A DNA stretch of 64,000 nucleotides. Origin: Dipteris shenzhenensis. Lineage: Eukaryota; Polypodiophyta; Polypodiopsida; Gleicheniales. The position numbers were made by a program, and so were the translations under genes. The notes under the pieces were generated by a model. It was given only the letters and a program-made list of their open reading frames with translations, was not told the origin of the DNA and made no database searches. The stretch is taken from assembly GCA_047967505.1 (NCBI GenBank), contig CM106538.1. One strand, given 5' to 3'. Shown here one piece after another: positions 44,846 to 57,256 of this stretch. Numbering within the stretch: the stretch's first letter is position 1; every line of letters begins with the position of its first letter.

Positions 44846-47800
44846 TCAAATTCCGTAATAATCCGTAATTGTTTTCCTTCTTTTTGAAGAACTGGGAGGA
44901 TTGAGAACAGATGACGGACTACTGGATTCAGGGGTTTTGAGTATAATAGATCGATTCTCGGCTTCTATAGTTCTTCCTACTTCTGGTTTGAGACTTGGAC
45001 TCGCAGGGCTGCTAACATCCTGCTTGGCAGATTCGTGAGAAGTCTCCATCGCTACTTCAGTCGGTGTGCATTTTGAGGCATTATAATTGGATTCCTTCGT
45101 TGAGACCCTGTAGCCTGGGCTGCCTGGGGTAGAAGGATCCAATCTTCCTTCAAAGCTTGTCTCCCTGGATGAGATGTCAATGCTTGGATCTGCAGAAATC
45201 CTTCTACGAAAGACGGCTGGAGGATGACGAAATGGCTCAAATTGGGGTTCCAAATTGTTCCAAATTCTCACCTATGAAATTTCAGAGAAAATGATTAGGA
45301 AATAAAATTGTGTTGTTAACTATCTGGTTGAGCCATAAAAAACATTTGACATATACTGACCGTGAAGTCATCTGAGCAGGTAGCAATCTTGCAAAAATCG
45401 GTTGGACACCTGCAGGCGCATATAGTAGGGTCAAAACCATAACTTTCCTGCCCTACTACGATAAACATTTTTTTGATTACGGGGTATCCCGTTAAATCGA
45501 TTTCATAATTGGCTCTGCATTCTAGTAGCATAGCTCAGTTCTGCATTGCTTTCTGTTACGTAAGTAAACTATCTAATTATTAAGGGTCACCCAGGGTCGC
45601 ATGACCATTATCTCCAGCCAGTTAGTAAACAGTGCACAATAAGTTTGATAAGCAAAGTGCAGAAAGGCAGAAAGATTGATTCATTCATTCTATTTACTTC
45701 TAAGACATGTCAGAACAGTCCATGACACGAATAATAGATATGGGCATGGATGTCCCAGATGGTAAAGCTTTCTCAAATGCTGAGTACAAAACTGTAAGCC
45801 AGATGAGTTCAAATGAACCTGCTCATACTAATGGGTAGAACCATGTGTCGCCACCTCAGGCAAAGGTCGATGTCATAGACCCCCTGGGTGAGTTTTTTGT
45901 GTTTTTAGTGTTTCGACTTCACACAATGGCTAATCATCTGTAGCAAATCCAATGCATTAACCTTTTTTGGTTTCAATGATATTTCACCTTTAATCTAGGA
46001 ACATCTGAACTCATTGGTTCTGTCTAAACATCTTAGATCGCTAATATAATCATAACCAAGCATAATTGAAATAGGGAAATGTATTCAAGTTTATTCCTTG
46101 TTCCACCCCTAGCGGTGTTGCTATTTCTCTACTTCTCTCTAAGCCTCTCTCTCTCTTTGTGTGGATTTGAGTTTATTTGTTGTTCAATTGAATTGCTCCT
46201 TTAATTTCAAAGTACTAATTAAGTTAAAATCTCTGGAAACACCTCTGCATATGCATGCTTCAGAGACTAGGGTTACTCAGTTCTTTATAGAATCATCCTT
46301 CCCTAATCTCAATAATTAGCATGAATATGAGATCAAAATACTTTACACATCCTGTACCCATTAGGGCTTTTGTTCAAAGCCACCTGTCTATACCTGCATC
46401 TTTGCTAAAGTATCTCCACTAAAAAGGGGAATGGGCATTCATCGGTACCTTGATTGATAGTATCCTTCTTTTCTAACTCTAGCGTAACCCTTTATGATAG
46501 GACTGACGAGATTTCAGAACGGGATTGAATCCCCAAAATCAAGATGGGCATGTTATGGACTCCAAAATACACCTCCCCCTAGAAGACCAAGATCCTATAT
46601 GCTGAGGATGAGTGTACCCAGAGCGAGACCCAGGTAGTGGACAATTGCTGCCATGCCTGGATATTTGTTATACAAACCCAACCTCAAAGGCCAGCCGAGC
46701 CCTATCAGAAACTGTTAAGAATATTTAGTCACTGATTACACATATTTTTGCCTATCAAGAGAAATAATAATTGGCATTTATGGCAAAATGAAAAAAGAAC
46801 TTACCAATCCACAGCAGTTACTTCCCCGCCATGCCCCTTTAATATCACCGGGGGAGCCTCTGGACTGTCCATCTGACACAAATAAATCACAATCAGGTTT
46901 CTGTGCGCTACATAGACAGCTATAGAACTATTGATTTAAGTCATCCTTGGCTAAAAAAGGTGTATGCCATCTAAATTGTTGGATGGACAAGCAAGAAATT
47001 AAATCACTTGAAGGTATTGTGCATCACACCTGCCAAATAAAGACGTTTCCATCAGAAGACCCACTTAAAATGTGTGTTCCATCTGGGCTAAACGCTGCCT
47101 GTATTGATGCAAAACACGTGTCATAACTAGGGCTTGCGCATTCTTCTCAAAGAGAAGACATACAAAACTTTTATACAGCATTGAGCAACCGATCTGGAAT
47201 ACCAATGCGAGGTTTGTATAATGCCAAGCAGCTCGAAATTTAGTTCAGCATTGGAAATAAATCAGGATAACTGAATGCTTAAGAACACACACCTTGATGT
47301 AGAAAGAACCCAAAATGTGACCTTGAAAGCTCTTTACTGAACCCCTTTCTGGTCTATGCACATCATACACATATACCCTGGATGTCAAGAATTTCATTAG
47401 GTGAATCTCATCAGCATGCAAGCAACGCTATGCCACATATGCCTAAGGTAACCTCTCTCCACAGACTAAAAGCCACCTCAAAATCTCCGATTCTTTGCTT
47501 GATACAGTGGAAAGATTCAATCAGAATTCACTAAGAGAGCTGAGAGAAAAAAACACCTGCTGTCTGTGCAAGAGGCAATGAGGTAGGTTCCAGATGGACT
47601 CTGCGATAGCCCAGATATACCATGCACACGTTTTTCCTGATCATAACAATAAATTCTACTATATTACAAGGATTCTAGATTAACAGCAATTTCTAGATAT
47701 TTAAAACAAGCTGTTGACAATAACTGTCCAGTTTTAGTACCTCAGATACAAGTCAAGCTATTAAATTACATGTTCGCACCAAAGCATATAAATCTGGCGA

Positions 47801-50800
47801 TTGATGTCAAAAATCTGACCTTCCCCTCTGCAGAAACCTGAGCTTGTGCTGGACTCTGCACTACAGGCATCTTTAATTGTCTCGTGTCCCAGAACTTCAC
47901 CACTCTGCTAGACACCAGAAAAAGGCCACTCTATCAAACATTGCAAAACACCCATGCAAGTCAGCCTCACATTATGGAGCCAATGCATGATAAAAACGCT
48001 GTATCCAAGAAAGAAAGGCAAGTTTTTTTCAAGGGATCCTACATACCCATCTGCTGCACCAGCAGTTGCAAGGATCCTGTCATCCTTCAGGTATAGAACC
48101 GCTGTGACACTCTTCGTAATTGCCTGTAAAAAATCGACAGTGTAATACCATCCCAGTTTGCTAAGAAGGCCTAGATTGGCTTGATGCAAAATTGGGCATT
48201 TCCCAAATCAAAATGATTGGCATGATTGTCTACCTTAGATCCTCGGAACTTTTTCCCATTGTTGAGCAGATGAGCATCTTTTATCATAGAGACTGGCCTG
48301 CATTAATGTAAAAACATGCAGTATTACAGAATGACTGTTGAACATAAGCTAAAGGCTTTTCCTGGCGGTTACTGCGGTTAATATGGCCTAGATGCACAAA
48401 AGGGCAGGCAAATCAACAGGTTTTTTTGGCAGAAGGGGGAATTGATCTCAACAAGATGCACAGAAAGCGTTGTCGTTCTGAATGGTTACAGGAGACATCA
48501 GCACAGCTTTTCTTGTCATGAAAAACAGGTCCCTTTTGAGATGTTTCACACACCATTAGACACAACTTGAAAGGGATGAAAGATAGGGCTGGAGATGCAA
48601 CTAGAATTTTCAGGTGATCATGGAAAGCTGGAAAATAGATGCAGCTTTCCCTCATGCAATAAAGCACAATTGGGGAAAAAAAGAACTCCGTATGAACTTG
48701 AGTTTTTGAAAAAGGAAGGTGTGATAAACATTCAAAGAAGCACCGGATGTAACTAACATGCTCTGGGCTAGGATGATTGCCACCATGTCAGCTTTTCCTA
48801 AGCTGGAATCTTGGAATAGCCAGTATAAAATGGAACTCATAAATTCAGTCAACAAATAAAAGACAGTTTTCAAATTGAGATACAAAAAGTAGCCAATGCA
48901 TTAATTTATTAGATCATGTTAACCCAATAAAGTTCTCTTCACTGAAAATCCATCTTTAAGATAAGGTAGAATATGCAAACAGTCTGACCTGCAATCATCT
49001 CTCAGCCTATCAGCAAAGGATTAAGGACGTTTACAAGTCGACTAACATATGGAGTTACGATAAAGAGCACCGCGATTTTGCAGGCTTCCTCACTGCAGGA
49101 TTTCCAAACAATCGCACGCTCAAAGAGGGTCCAGAGGGAAAGGAAGGAGGCGCACAGGTTGAAGAGCTGCAGGTGGCAGATGAGGGAATCCCAGCCACAG
49201 GACTTGTAGAGGCAAGCATAAGGAGCAAGGTGTTTGCGGCGACTGAGCATTAAGCCAAGGATGACGATGATGCCGACATGAGGAGGGTGAGAGGAGGGAA
49301 ACTTATAAGTGAGCAACCTCTGAGCTGGACAGGCTTGGACATTGATCCAGCTGAAATTTAGAGGGTTTGAGTACATGATTGATGCTCTGGAGAGGAGGGC
49401 TGTCAAGATAGTTTCAGGATAAGATTCCTCAAGTGGTGACTCAGTTTTTCCAGATTTTGTCTACAAATTGGTTGACCGGTTAAAATCAGTGGAGGGTTGG
49501 GGCAGAAAGAGCAAGCATTGAAATGGAGCCTTTTGTAGGGGATGGGAATATTATGGAAGACAAATTGCTGATTCTTAAGTAACGGCATTATACCATCGAT
49601 TTGGATACAAGGCATAAGGATTCAGCAAAAAAGGTTACATGACCTACTGCCCTTGGTTATTGATTTAATCCAAGGGACAAACAAGATTAGTAGCCAATAC
49701 TGTTCAGTGAGCTTGTGGTTAAAGAAATATTACTGTGTTTGGGAGTGGCTCCGTGCATGTGTATGTGTGTGTATACGAGCTTAGACAAAGCAAGACAAGG
49801 TGTGGATCCATGTATGTGCGTGCACGCAGGCACACACACGCACATATGTACCCGCAAGCACATCCTATTACACCAGTAAAATGTGACATTTTTCTATGCA
49901 CAGAAGAACCAACCTTCCCATGACAAGTCCTAGCCGTACCAAACTGCAATGGAGCAGCACTAAAGTTATCAAACATAAGTGAGCAACACGCTGCTGGGGA
50001 ACCTAGCCAGAGTAAGCACCATGCAAGAAAGCAAATAAAACAACAAAAACTCTGTTCATATGACAATACTGTGCCTACGCTCATGTGCTACACTTTACCA
50101 AGATAAATACAGGAAACTTGGTGGGCGAATGGCTCATTCATAGAAATACAATTTTAGACAATGCACAAACAGAGCAAGTTAGCTGACACTGTCAAATTTA
50201 AATCCTTTCAGCATAAAAGATAAGAACTGTAAAAGCTTAAATGGTACCTAAGTCTACAAACTACAACAGATGCATGAAGGCAAGGATTGCATGGGAACCT
50301 AGCCGTAGTCCAGATTGAGGCAATCCATGTGTACAGCATAAAATTACAACAATCCGGTGCAATCAGGACAGCAAACAATGAAGAAAAAAATAGCACGTAC
50401 GCAAAACATCGCTCATTCGTAGAGTTGCATGTAGAGTTACTCCGCACATCCCATAAGGCTATACTGCCATCCCTTGAGCCTGAAGCAAAAACTTCTGCAC
50501 AGTACTAAACATACTAAGTAAAATCTTCATCGAAACTCTCTCTCTCTCTCTCTCTCTATCATATATCCTCATTGTGATCTCTTTCTCCCCTCCCCCAAAA
50601 AAGATGGAATGGGGAACTTTTATGTAATGAGGCAAAAGTGAAGTATCAATGAGAGCTAGTTAATCTCCTTTGGCGTTCATTTAGAAGAAACAGCACACTG
50701 GTTTTCTTATCTCCTCGACATAGATGAGTACGTTGTCCCTTAAATTTAGATCAATTAAGGAATGAGCACCTATGTACTCCATTAAGAACATTGTCAGGTT

Positions 50801-51446
50801 TGTATTTATCTACAAGGTTGAAAACCATAATCTGTCATTCATAGCAAAAAAAGGATACAGTAAACACAAGCAGCTGTAACCTGGCAAATGCTTACATGTG
50901 ACATTTTTGGCAGGTTTGTATTTATCTACAAGGTTGAAAACTATAATCTCTATCATGCATAGCATAAAAACGGATACAGTATACAGAAGCAGCTGTAACC
51001 TGGCAATTGCATATATGTGACATCCTTACATTTAACATGTCAGAATTAACAGAATAGATCCCACTTTTGTATTCATCTTATCTATTTGCAACCAGATGTC
51101 ATACCATTCAAAATCCGTTTCACACTATAAAATATCTTGAAATTTGTCCTTGTTAATGTACCTGGCTTATATGGATGCCCACATAAAGATTTGACACTTC
51201 CAGTGTGCCCTTTCATAACACCAAGACCTGCTCTTGCTTCAATATCCCAGAGTCTGACCTGCAAAGTTTAAATGAATTCATTATGTTCCAAAGTTCACAG
51301 CCAAGCATGCAGCTGAGAGGGTTGACTACTCATTTGAATGACAATATGGTCTTTACAGGACTCACGGTCTGGTCTCCAGATGCTGTTAGCATGTGTTTGC
51401 CATCCTACATTCATAACATAACATTTTGTTTGAAAGGGTTCCCCAA

Positions 51447-51479
<33 letters not shown>

Positions 51480-51868
51480 GCACAGAGAAAGACCTATATA
51501 TACCTTTGTAAGACTAGAATATATCCAATCATACAAATTTAGATTTTTTGTTGTTCTAAAGTCCAAAAACATACATAGAAAATAAAAGAGAAAACGAAAG
51601 AGGAGAGAAAAAAAGAAACAAAAACTTTTTTGAAAAACAAAAGGAAGACATACTTAGCAAGAGAAGCAACACTTATGTCATCATCACTGCCCAAGCATAA
51701 GCAGCTATTTGAGTTTCTAAAGACCTGCGGAGCCTCTATGCATGAACGGGGGGTTTCACGCTTCACTTTGTGTCTTTTGGGGTTTTGAGTTTACTCTTGG
51801 TATACGAGGAGCAGTAGGCCCTCCTTATCAGCAGTAGCAGTGTGATAGTTTGATATTTCGTAGAAGTT

Positions 51869-51911
<43 letters not shown>

Positions 51912-52374
51912 ACCGTGACCGTTTGGCCACCGTTAAGGACCGCATCGGAGGGACCCAAACATAATTACTAGATGGCTTTTCTATTGTCCCATAGACCTTT
52001 GGTCTCCCGTGGACGTTAATAGACTTTCTTTCGTTCTTTCTTTCTCCCCCCTTGGATCGACTTCATCTGGGCCTGATTGGCGTAAGAGTCTCATGTGGTC
52101 ATTTCATCTCTCTCTCTCTCTCTCTCTGTGTCTGTCTGGATCGACTTCATCTGGGGCTGATTGGCCTATTGGATCGACTTCATCTGGGCCTGATTGGCCT
52201 ATTGGCAAATCTGCTACAAATCCCCGTGTATAATCACATCACAAAAAACGTTTCTGCCGCTCTACAGGCAGACTTGTTGGTTTGTAGTGTGATTTTGCCA
52301 TTGTGTGTGTTGTGTGTTTGATCCTCGGATCGACTTCATCCGAGCCTGGGTTGGCAAATATGCTACGAAGTTAG

Positions 52375-52419
<45 letters not shown>

Positions 52420-54868
52420 CGTGAGGAACCAGGGACCCATGTGCAGACTGTACACCATCGCTACCTTTGTGGGAGAGTTCTAGGCTAATTTATTTAATGG
52501 ATGCAAACAAATTGCCAGGCAAGGCAACAAAAACAAAGATACAACAAGACAGGATGAAATGGATGGCTAGTTGCAGGACAGAAACCTTAGATCTCCTAAA
52601 ACACAGAGGAGGCCATTAGAGTCTTTGTAACACATAAGAAGACAAGTTATGGAAAGAACAAAAGGAAAAGGTGGTATTCTACACAGGACTACCTTGGAGA
52701 AGATGGCATTCCACGTGAACCACATATTCATCTACACTGGATAGGACTACCTTGGAGAGGACATCTTTATCATCAAGACACAGACCACGGATAAACAAGA
52801 TGCCTTGAAGATACTAAGAATTTTTTGTGGCAAAAGAGAGTTTGCAATATATACCTACATAAGAATAGAATATATCCAATTTTACAAATTTACAACATAT
52901 GTTTCAGACAAGCAATCCCTAGATACTTCTTCTGTAAGGTTAACAATCTAATGCAGCACCTGGCTATCTGTTATGAAAAACAGACATGGGGAACAAAGAT
53001 CAAATATAGCAGAACTAAGGCCCTAATAGCAGAACTAAGAAAGCACACCTGAACCCAACAAAGATCAAATATAGCATTGCTGTGGGCCAACCAAAGCTCA
53101 GTTCGAACTGTGCCTGCACACAATAAGTCCACATCAGCCTTGAACATTACAACAGGTGTAAGTGTTCAAAATCTAACACTGGAACTTCTGGGATGTTCAA
53201 ACTAGGCTTTGCAGCAGCATTTATAAATTTTGCACTCACGTGTCTTTAATTGAGAATTTACAGATGAAGGCAATTTGCAGCATGTATTAAATATGCTCAC
53301 AAAGCCTTCCTCATCTGCCACGGCCAACAAATGGCTATTGTTTGTCATCTGCACACGTTAGATCGTGACAAGAATTAGTCATGCTTTGCAAGAATTTTCA
53401 GAGACTTCTTGCAACGACACAAACCTTGAGACGAATCTGTAAACTATGATTAAAAACTTGCAGAAGGTTCGGAAAAAAATTCGTTAGAGGAGAGAGTAAG
53501 AATCAGTCATGCTTTGCAAGAATTTTCAGAGACTTCTTGCAACGACACAAACCTTGAGACGAATCTGTAAACTATGATTAAAAACTTGCAGAAGATTCGG
53601 AAAAAAATTCGTTAGAGGAGAGAGCTACCTTTCCAAATGAAATTGCAAGCGGAGGAGCAGATGTTCCGTTGGGCTCCACAACTAGCACTCCCGATCCTGA
53701 GCAGTCACCCTCTGCTGTCATGTTTGCAACACATGGCCTCCTACTGACTGTGATAAAGTCTGAGTTTCAGCGTTCCATGTGGTTTGTTCATCCAAATAGC
53801 TCACAGAACAAAATTAATGGTCCTAATGGCACTTGGAACTTCCAAAATGTGTCATACAACGCTCAGGTGTCAAAATGGAGTTCGTTTACGACAGCTGTAA
53901 ACTTAACAGAATCCACATTCCCGGAAAACGATAACAGCCACCCTAGTAAAGGTACAACTACAATGCCTCGAACAGAAAAGGTCAACCAGCATCGATGTAG
54001 AAGAAATAGCGAAGCTGATGGCAAGATGAGCAAAGAAGAAGAAGAGATGAAACAATTATGAAGCAACGATCGCAGTCCAAACTAATAAAGCCACCTCATT
54101 GCGTTCTTAACAACATCCACACCCTCTCCCTCCTCTACCATGTCTGCAGTGAGACTTACACGTTGTCTATTGATTGCCTTGTATAAAAGGATACCGTTTG
54201 GAAACGGCTATACCAAACATGGATTTGTATAATTTCCGGACAGTGTCTCGTAGTATTGGAAATTTTGGCTGAATAATTTTCTATACAGAAAAACTGTCGT
54301 CTTCATGTTGGCCGGAGCCGACTTACAGCCTTTCTTAACTACAAATGCTTGCCATAAGACGCGTCGGAGTAAAAGGAGACGGCATTGTACCCATTGAAAT
54401 AGGCGGGAACTTAGCTTCTTAATATTCATATGGAAAATCGCCGTTTCAACACACCCCTACATCAAGACTGCATTTGGTAAGAGACATCGACCCTGGGCTT
54501 CCTTCTAAGCTCGAGTTCATCCAGTGTGCTCCGAAGTCCAGGAGAGAAATCCTAAGAATCCTAACCCCGAGTGACTAAAATGTAACTATGGAAGAGTTCA
54601 GCGCGATTTAAGGCGAGAAGCATCGTCCTTGTCTCGTGTTGTATGTGTTGTAAAGTACGATCTTGTAGCAGCAAATTCCTACGGCTGGCACAATTGGGAT
54701 GCCTGGGATGAAAATTTGGCAATGCGTCCCCGATTGAAAAGCATTTAGGTACAACGGTTCAACAAGCAACAAAGAAAGAACTGGAAATGACGGCATACAC
54801 GTACCTTTAGAGTGACGAAGTTCTCTTGCTTTGAGGGAGTTAAAAAGCGATGCATCAGGCATTTGCAT
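44846..54868 (-). CDS. CDT2/DTL WD40 substrate receptor of CRL4 ubiquitin ligase, complete, 16 exons
   Basis: Nuclear DCAF that docks on DDB1-CUL4 and targets PCNA-bound proteins such as CDT1. Exons: 54868-54805, 53759-53629, 53348-53240, 53113-53049, 51404-51366, 51258-51162, 50494-50401, 48297-48234, 48123-48047, 47904-47820, 47636-47557, 47377-47293, 47098-47030, 46872-46805, 45409-45361 and 45271-44846. All introns are GT-AG and in phase, giving 533 aa. WD40 propeller: about residues 60-400 ([58 protein letters not shown]). DDB1-contact WDxR boxes: WDVR 183-186 and WDTR 252-255. The C-terminal tail (about 400-533) is Ser/Pro-rich with several SP/TP sites and ends in [10 protein letters not shown], a PIP-box-like motif. 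The ATG (MQMPDASLF) is the first in frame after a stop, but N-terminal annotation is the least certain part. No disabling change was found. Confidence 0.95.
50795..51026 (+). repeat. 116-bp tandem duplication in CDT2 intron 6
   Basis: Copies start at 50795 and 50911 (CAGGTTTGTATTTATCTACA) and share GCAGCTGTAACCTGGCAA. They show moderate divergence, including small indels. Confidence 0.9.
51450..51482 (+). repeat. Compound CT-CA microsatellite in CDT2 intron 4
   Basis: About nine CT units followed by six CA units and CGCACAGAG. It lies just upstream (genomic right) of exon 5. Confidence 0.9.
51865..52420 (+). repeat. CT tracts and GGATCGACTTCATCTGGG repeats in CDT2 intron 4
   Basis: Three CT microsatellites (51875-51905, about 52109-52128, 52378-52417) alternate with four copies of a 30-33-bp unit, GGATCGACTTCATCTGGGCC + TGATTGG, at 52054, 52138, 52171 and 52327. 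Both outer CT tracts are preceded by similar GAAGTTWRAAAACTCTC sequence, suggesting one repeated module. The block is confined to the intron. Confidence 0.85.
53370..53625 (+). repeat. 128-bp near-perfect tandem duplication in CDT2 intron 2
   Basis: Copy 1 is 53370-53497 and copy 2 is 53498-53625. They differ at about three bases. Copy 2 ends three bases from the exon 2 splice donor (GT at 53628-53627). The duplication lies wholly inside the intron and includes no exon sequence. Confidence 0.95.
54402..54409 (-). promoter_or_regulatory. E2F-type site in CDT2 intron 1
   Basis: The minus strand reads TTCCCGCC, matching the TTSSCGSS core of E2F sites. It lies about 460 bp downstream of the CDT2 start codon. 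Confidence 0.55.
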
Positions 54869-54906
54869 GGCTGCCTTGTCGATGGACACAAAGCCAGAGT
54901 TTACTT

Positions 54907-54960
54907 CTATTTGCGCTCCAAGCTGGTGCAAGCAGCTGCTTTGCTACCTGGCATCGCCAT
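54907..54960 (-). other. Possible upstream ORF in CDT2 leader
   Basis: ATG at 54960, 17 codons (MAMPGSKAAACTSLERK), stop at 54907-54909, ending 38 bp before the CDT2 ATG in another frame. It would lie in the mRNA only if transcription starts upstream of 54960. If translated, it could reduce CDT2 translation. Confidence 0.35.
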
Positions 54961-55297
54961 AATCGAAATCTGAGAGCCAGGAAAAATGCCAGCTACGCAG
55001 CGAAAGTTGCTTGATGGAGTTTTGGAGACGCTAGAAGGGAAAGTGACGCAAGGCTTGCTCTGTGATGAGCTCGAAACCGAGTTCTTGCAAACTCAACGCC
55101 CCCGCCGTGTGGCATCGTGTCGCCATCTCCTGAGGCTATGGCGATGAAGCAAGTCTGTTGCTCCTACTGTGGCACGTAGAGAGAAGCTTGGATCGCAAAG
55201 GTGCGAGTGTAGGGATGAATGAGCAAGAGAATGCAGGGGAGGCTTGAGAAGAAATGTTAGCTTTTGCTGTTTTGCCGTTTTCAAGCTTCATACTTTC

Positions 55298-55322
55298 TTC
55301 CCGCCTCACTTTGTGGCGGGAA
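55298..55322. promoter_or_regulatory. Inverted pair of E2F-type sites upstream of CDT2
   Basis: TTCCCGCC at 55298-55305 and its complement GGCGGGAA at 55315-55322 face each other across 9 bp, 430-455 bp upstream of the CDT2 start. The right-hand site reads TTTCCCGCC on the CDT2 strand, a full plant E2F consensus. In plants and animals E2F factors drive replication-licensing genes at G1/S, which fits this gene. Confidence 0.65.
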
Positions 55323-55445
55323 ATATATATATATATATATATATACATATGTATGTATGTATGTATCTATGTATTACATGTGCATAAGATTTATTTGTTT
55401 GTTTGTTTATTTATCTCTATATAAAATATATTTTTTAGTAAATTT
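55322..55445 (+). repeat. AT, ATGT and TTTG microsatellites
   Basis: (AT) about 12 units, then about five ATGT units, and a TTTG run near 55390. It adjoins the E2F pair on the distal side. Confidence 0.9.
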
Positions 55446-55549
55446 GGGGCGCACGTGAGGGGGAGCAATTAATAGCCATTAGGCCTCGTGCACATTGCAG
55501 CGAGGAAAGGCGTCTTTACGACCGTTGATGTAAAGTCTACGAGAGAGCT

Positions 55550-55930
55550 ATTGCTGCTCTTCCCTTTGTACTTGTTGGGATGACTAGTAAAATCTTCCTT
55601 TAAGTCATATTTGAGATTATAGAGTTGCATCAACTATGTTACCTTGGAGTGGCATAAATCCATGCCAAATACCTTAATTAGCTCTTCCCATGCACGTTTG
55701 GCATCAAGGATACCATCAATGTGATGAATAACCTCATCGCCAAGATTGTAGGCTATATAGCCACGTGCTTTTTCATTGCTACTTTCCCATTCATCTTCTA
55801 GAGTTTCTTGTGTGTCGCATCCCTTAATCAATCCCCACAAATTCTTGCACATGAGTAAATACATTATTTTGGATTGCCATGTGTGGAATCTGACTCCTAT
55901 GAATTTATCGAATGCATCATGTGAAGTAGA
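55550..55930 (-). pseudogene. Copia gag fragment
   Basis: Minus-strand reading gives DAFDKFIGVRFHTWQSKIMY, LLMCKNLWGLIKGC, EDEWESSNEKARGYIAYNLG and DAKRAWEELIKVFG. After a TAG near 55632 come LMQLYNLKYDLKEDF and HPNKYKG. This is the N-terminal half of a UBN2-type Copia gag. It is cut off on both sides and is a different family from the gag at 7 kb. Confidence 0.85.
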
Positions 55931-57256
55931 GTGGCCTTACCAAGCTTTACTGCTTGGCAGTGTCTGACTCTTTTACAAAGAAGCCTCTACAACCATATAA
56001 ATGCACATAGTTGCACGAAAATTTAAAAAAGACTTGTTGTTTTGCATGATTATAATACCAAACTCTTGGACTTATCCTTCTTTTTCATTGTGGTTCACTT
56101 CACCTTCAGCCTGTTGTGATTCACATATTCACAAGAAGATGGCATGCTTAGTCTTTAGAAGAGAAAATACTTTAGAAGAGACCAAAGGTTAAAAATGCCA
56201 TGTGTCTCAACGATGAAGCTTTGGCAGCAAAGAAGAAGGGAAACTAAAAATGTGATTTCACCACGCATCAAGTGTCACTGAAATAGACTTGTTGTTGTAG
56301 AGCCTTCGAAATCACCAAAGAACTTTCTCTTACTGCAACTCAGTCGCATATGCTACGCTTAAGCTAGTCCATGCTGTTGCAATTACATCGTTACTCACTC
56401 AATGAAACGGCCTAGTTAAGAGACGTGCATTGAACAACTGGGACCAACCGGTAGATCTGGGATGCTCCAACTCAGTAGAACACTATGCCAAATCTTGGAC
56501 GAATCATGCAAAAGAGGAAGTGCCGCTTCTCTGAATGAAGATCTACTCATGCTGCTCACGGGCAACTTATGTGGAATGATGACAGAGCCTTGAAGGATCA
56601 TTTACATAGAATGTGATTTGACCTCTTCAAGAAAGCCAATGGAGAGAAAGGTCTAGGGGGGTCTATTATAGTATAGCAGACAACAGATAGATACTCTAAG
56701 ACAAAGGACGGCTAGCGCACTAAATTTTCAACGTATCAAAGAGAAGGCAGCTTGCTATGGATAGAAAAATGACAGCGATGCTAAGTGAAATGTGGTTATA
56801 GCTTAGCGAACCATCTACTAGCAGGATGGGACATGATGACACTGTGTAGAACATGATGATGAAGGAACCTAGCTCTAATACCAAGAAGAAAAGCTAAGGA
56901 GGCTCAAAGTACTGGACCATACTGATTAGTAGCAAAAACATGAACTACATTCCATTAGTATGAGCCTTCTTAAATAGGCCATGATACATAATCTTCTTCA
57001 TCCTTTGAGTACACTCTTCTAATCATAGCACTTATTGGCTTTTTCCCATGGCTTCTATAGGAAGAGTAGGGTATTCTCAGCATGCAGGGTTCCGAGGCTT
57101 TTTGTCACCTATAGATATTTCATTGTTGTCATTTGTAGTATAAGTGTAGCTTAGGACCTCGGGTCGTATTCCGGTGAGAGACGTAGACTTAAGTGTGGTA
57201 AGCAAACATAGTGCATGCATGTATGAAAGGGATGTGCATCATCATGATTGGGGGGT
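55931..57256. other. Retroelement-flanking DNA with a degenerate primer-site-like motif
   Basis: The minus strand at 56871-56882 reads TGGTATTAGAGC, one change from the Copia primer site. It lies about 0.9 kb upstream of the gag fragment in the same orientation. A TATTTAAG box lies near 56975 (minus). The expected LTR CA end is not present next to it, so the LTR call stays open. Confidence 0.35.

Noticed and set aside
49700-50100. Extra CDT2 exon between exons 7 and 8
   Set aside because: The junction of exon 7 (GC) with exon 8 (G) restores an Ala codon and a continuous WD40 sequence. No conserved frame with splice sites was found in this 2.1-kb intron.
53669-54061. 130-codon plus-strand frame
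   Set aside because: It is antisense to CDT2 exon 2 and its flanking introns. The minus-strand exon explains the conservation.
56180-56215. Possible second copy of the gypsy LTR start (TAAAAATG...TCTCAACGATGA)
   Set aside because: Similarity to 684-705 is about 25 bp only and there is no primer site beside it. Too short to call.
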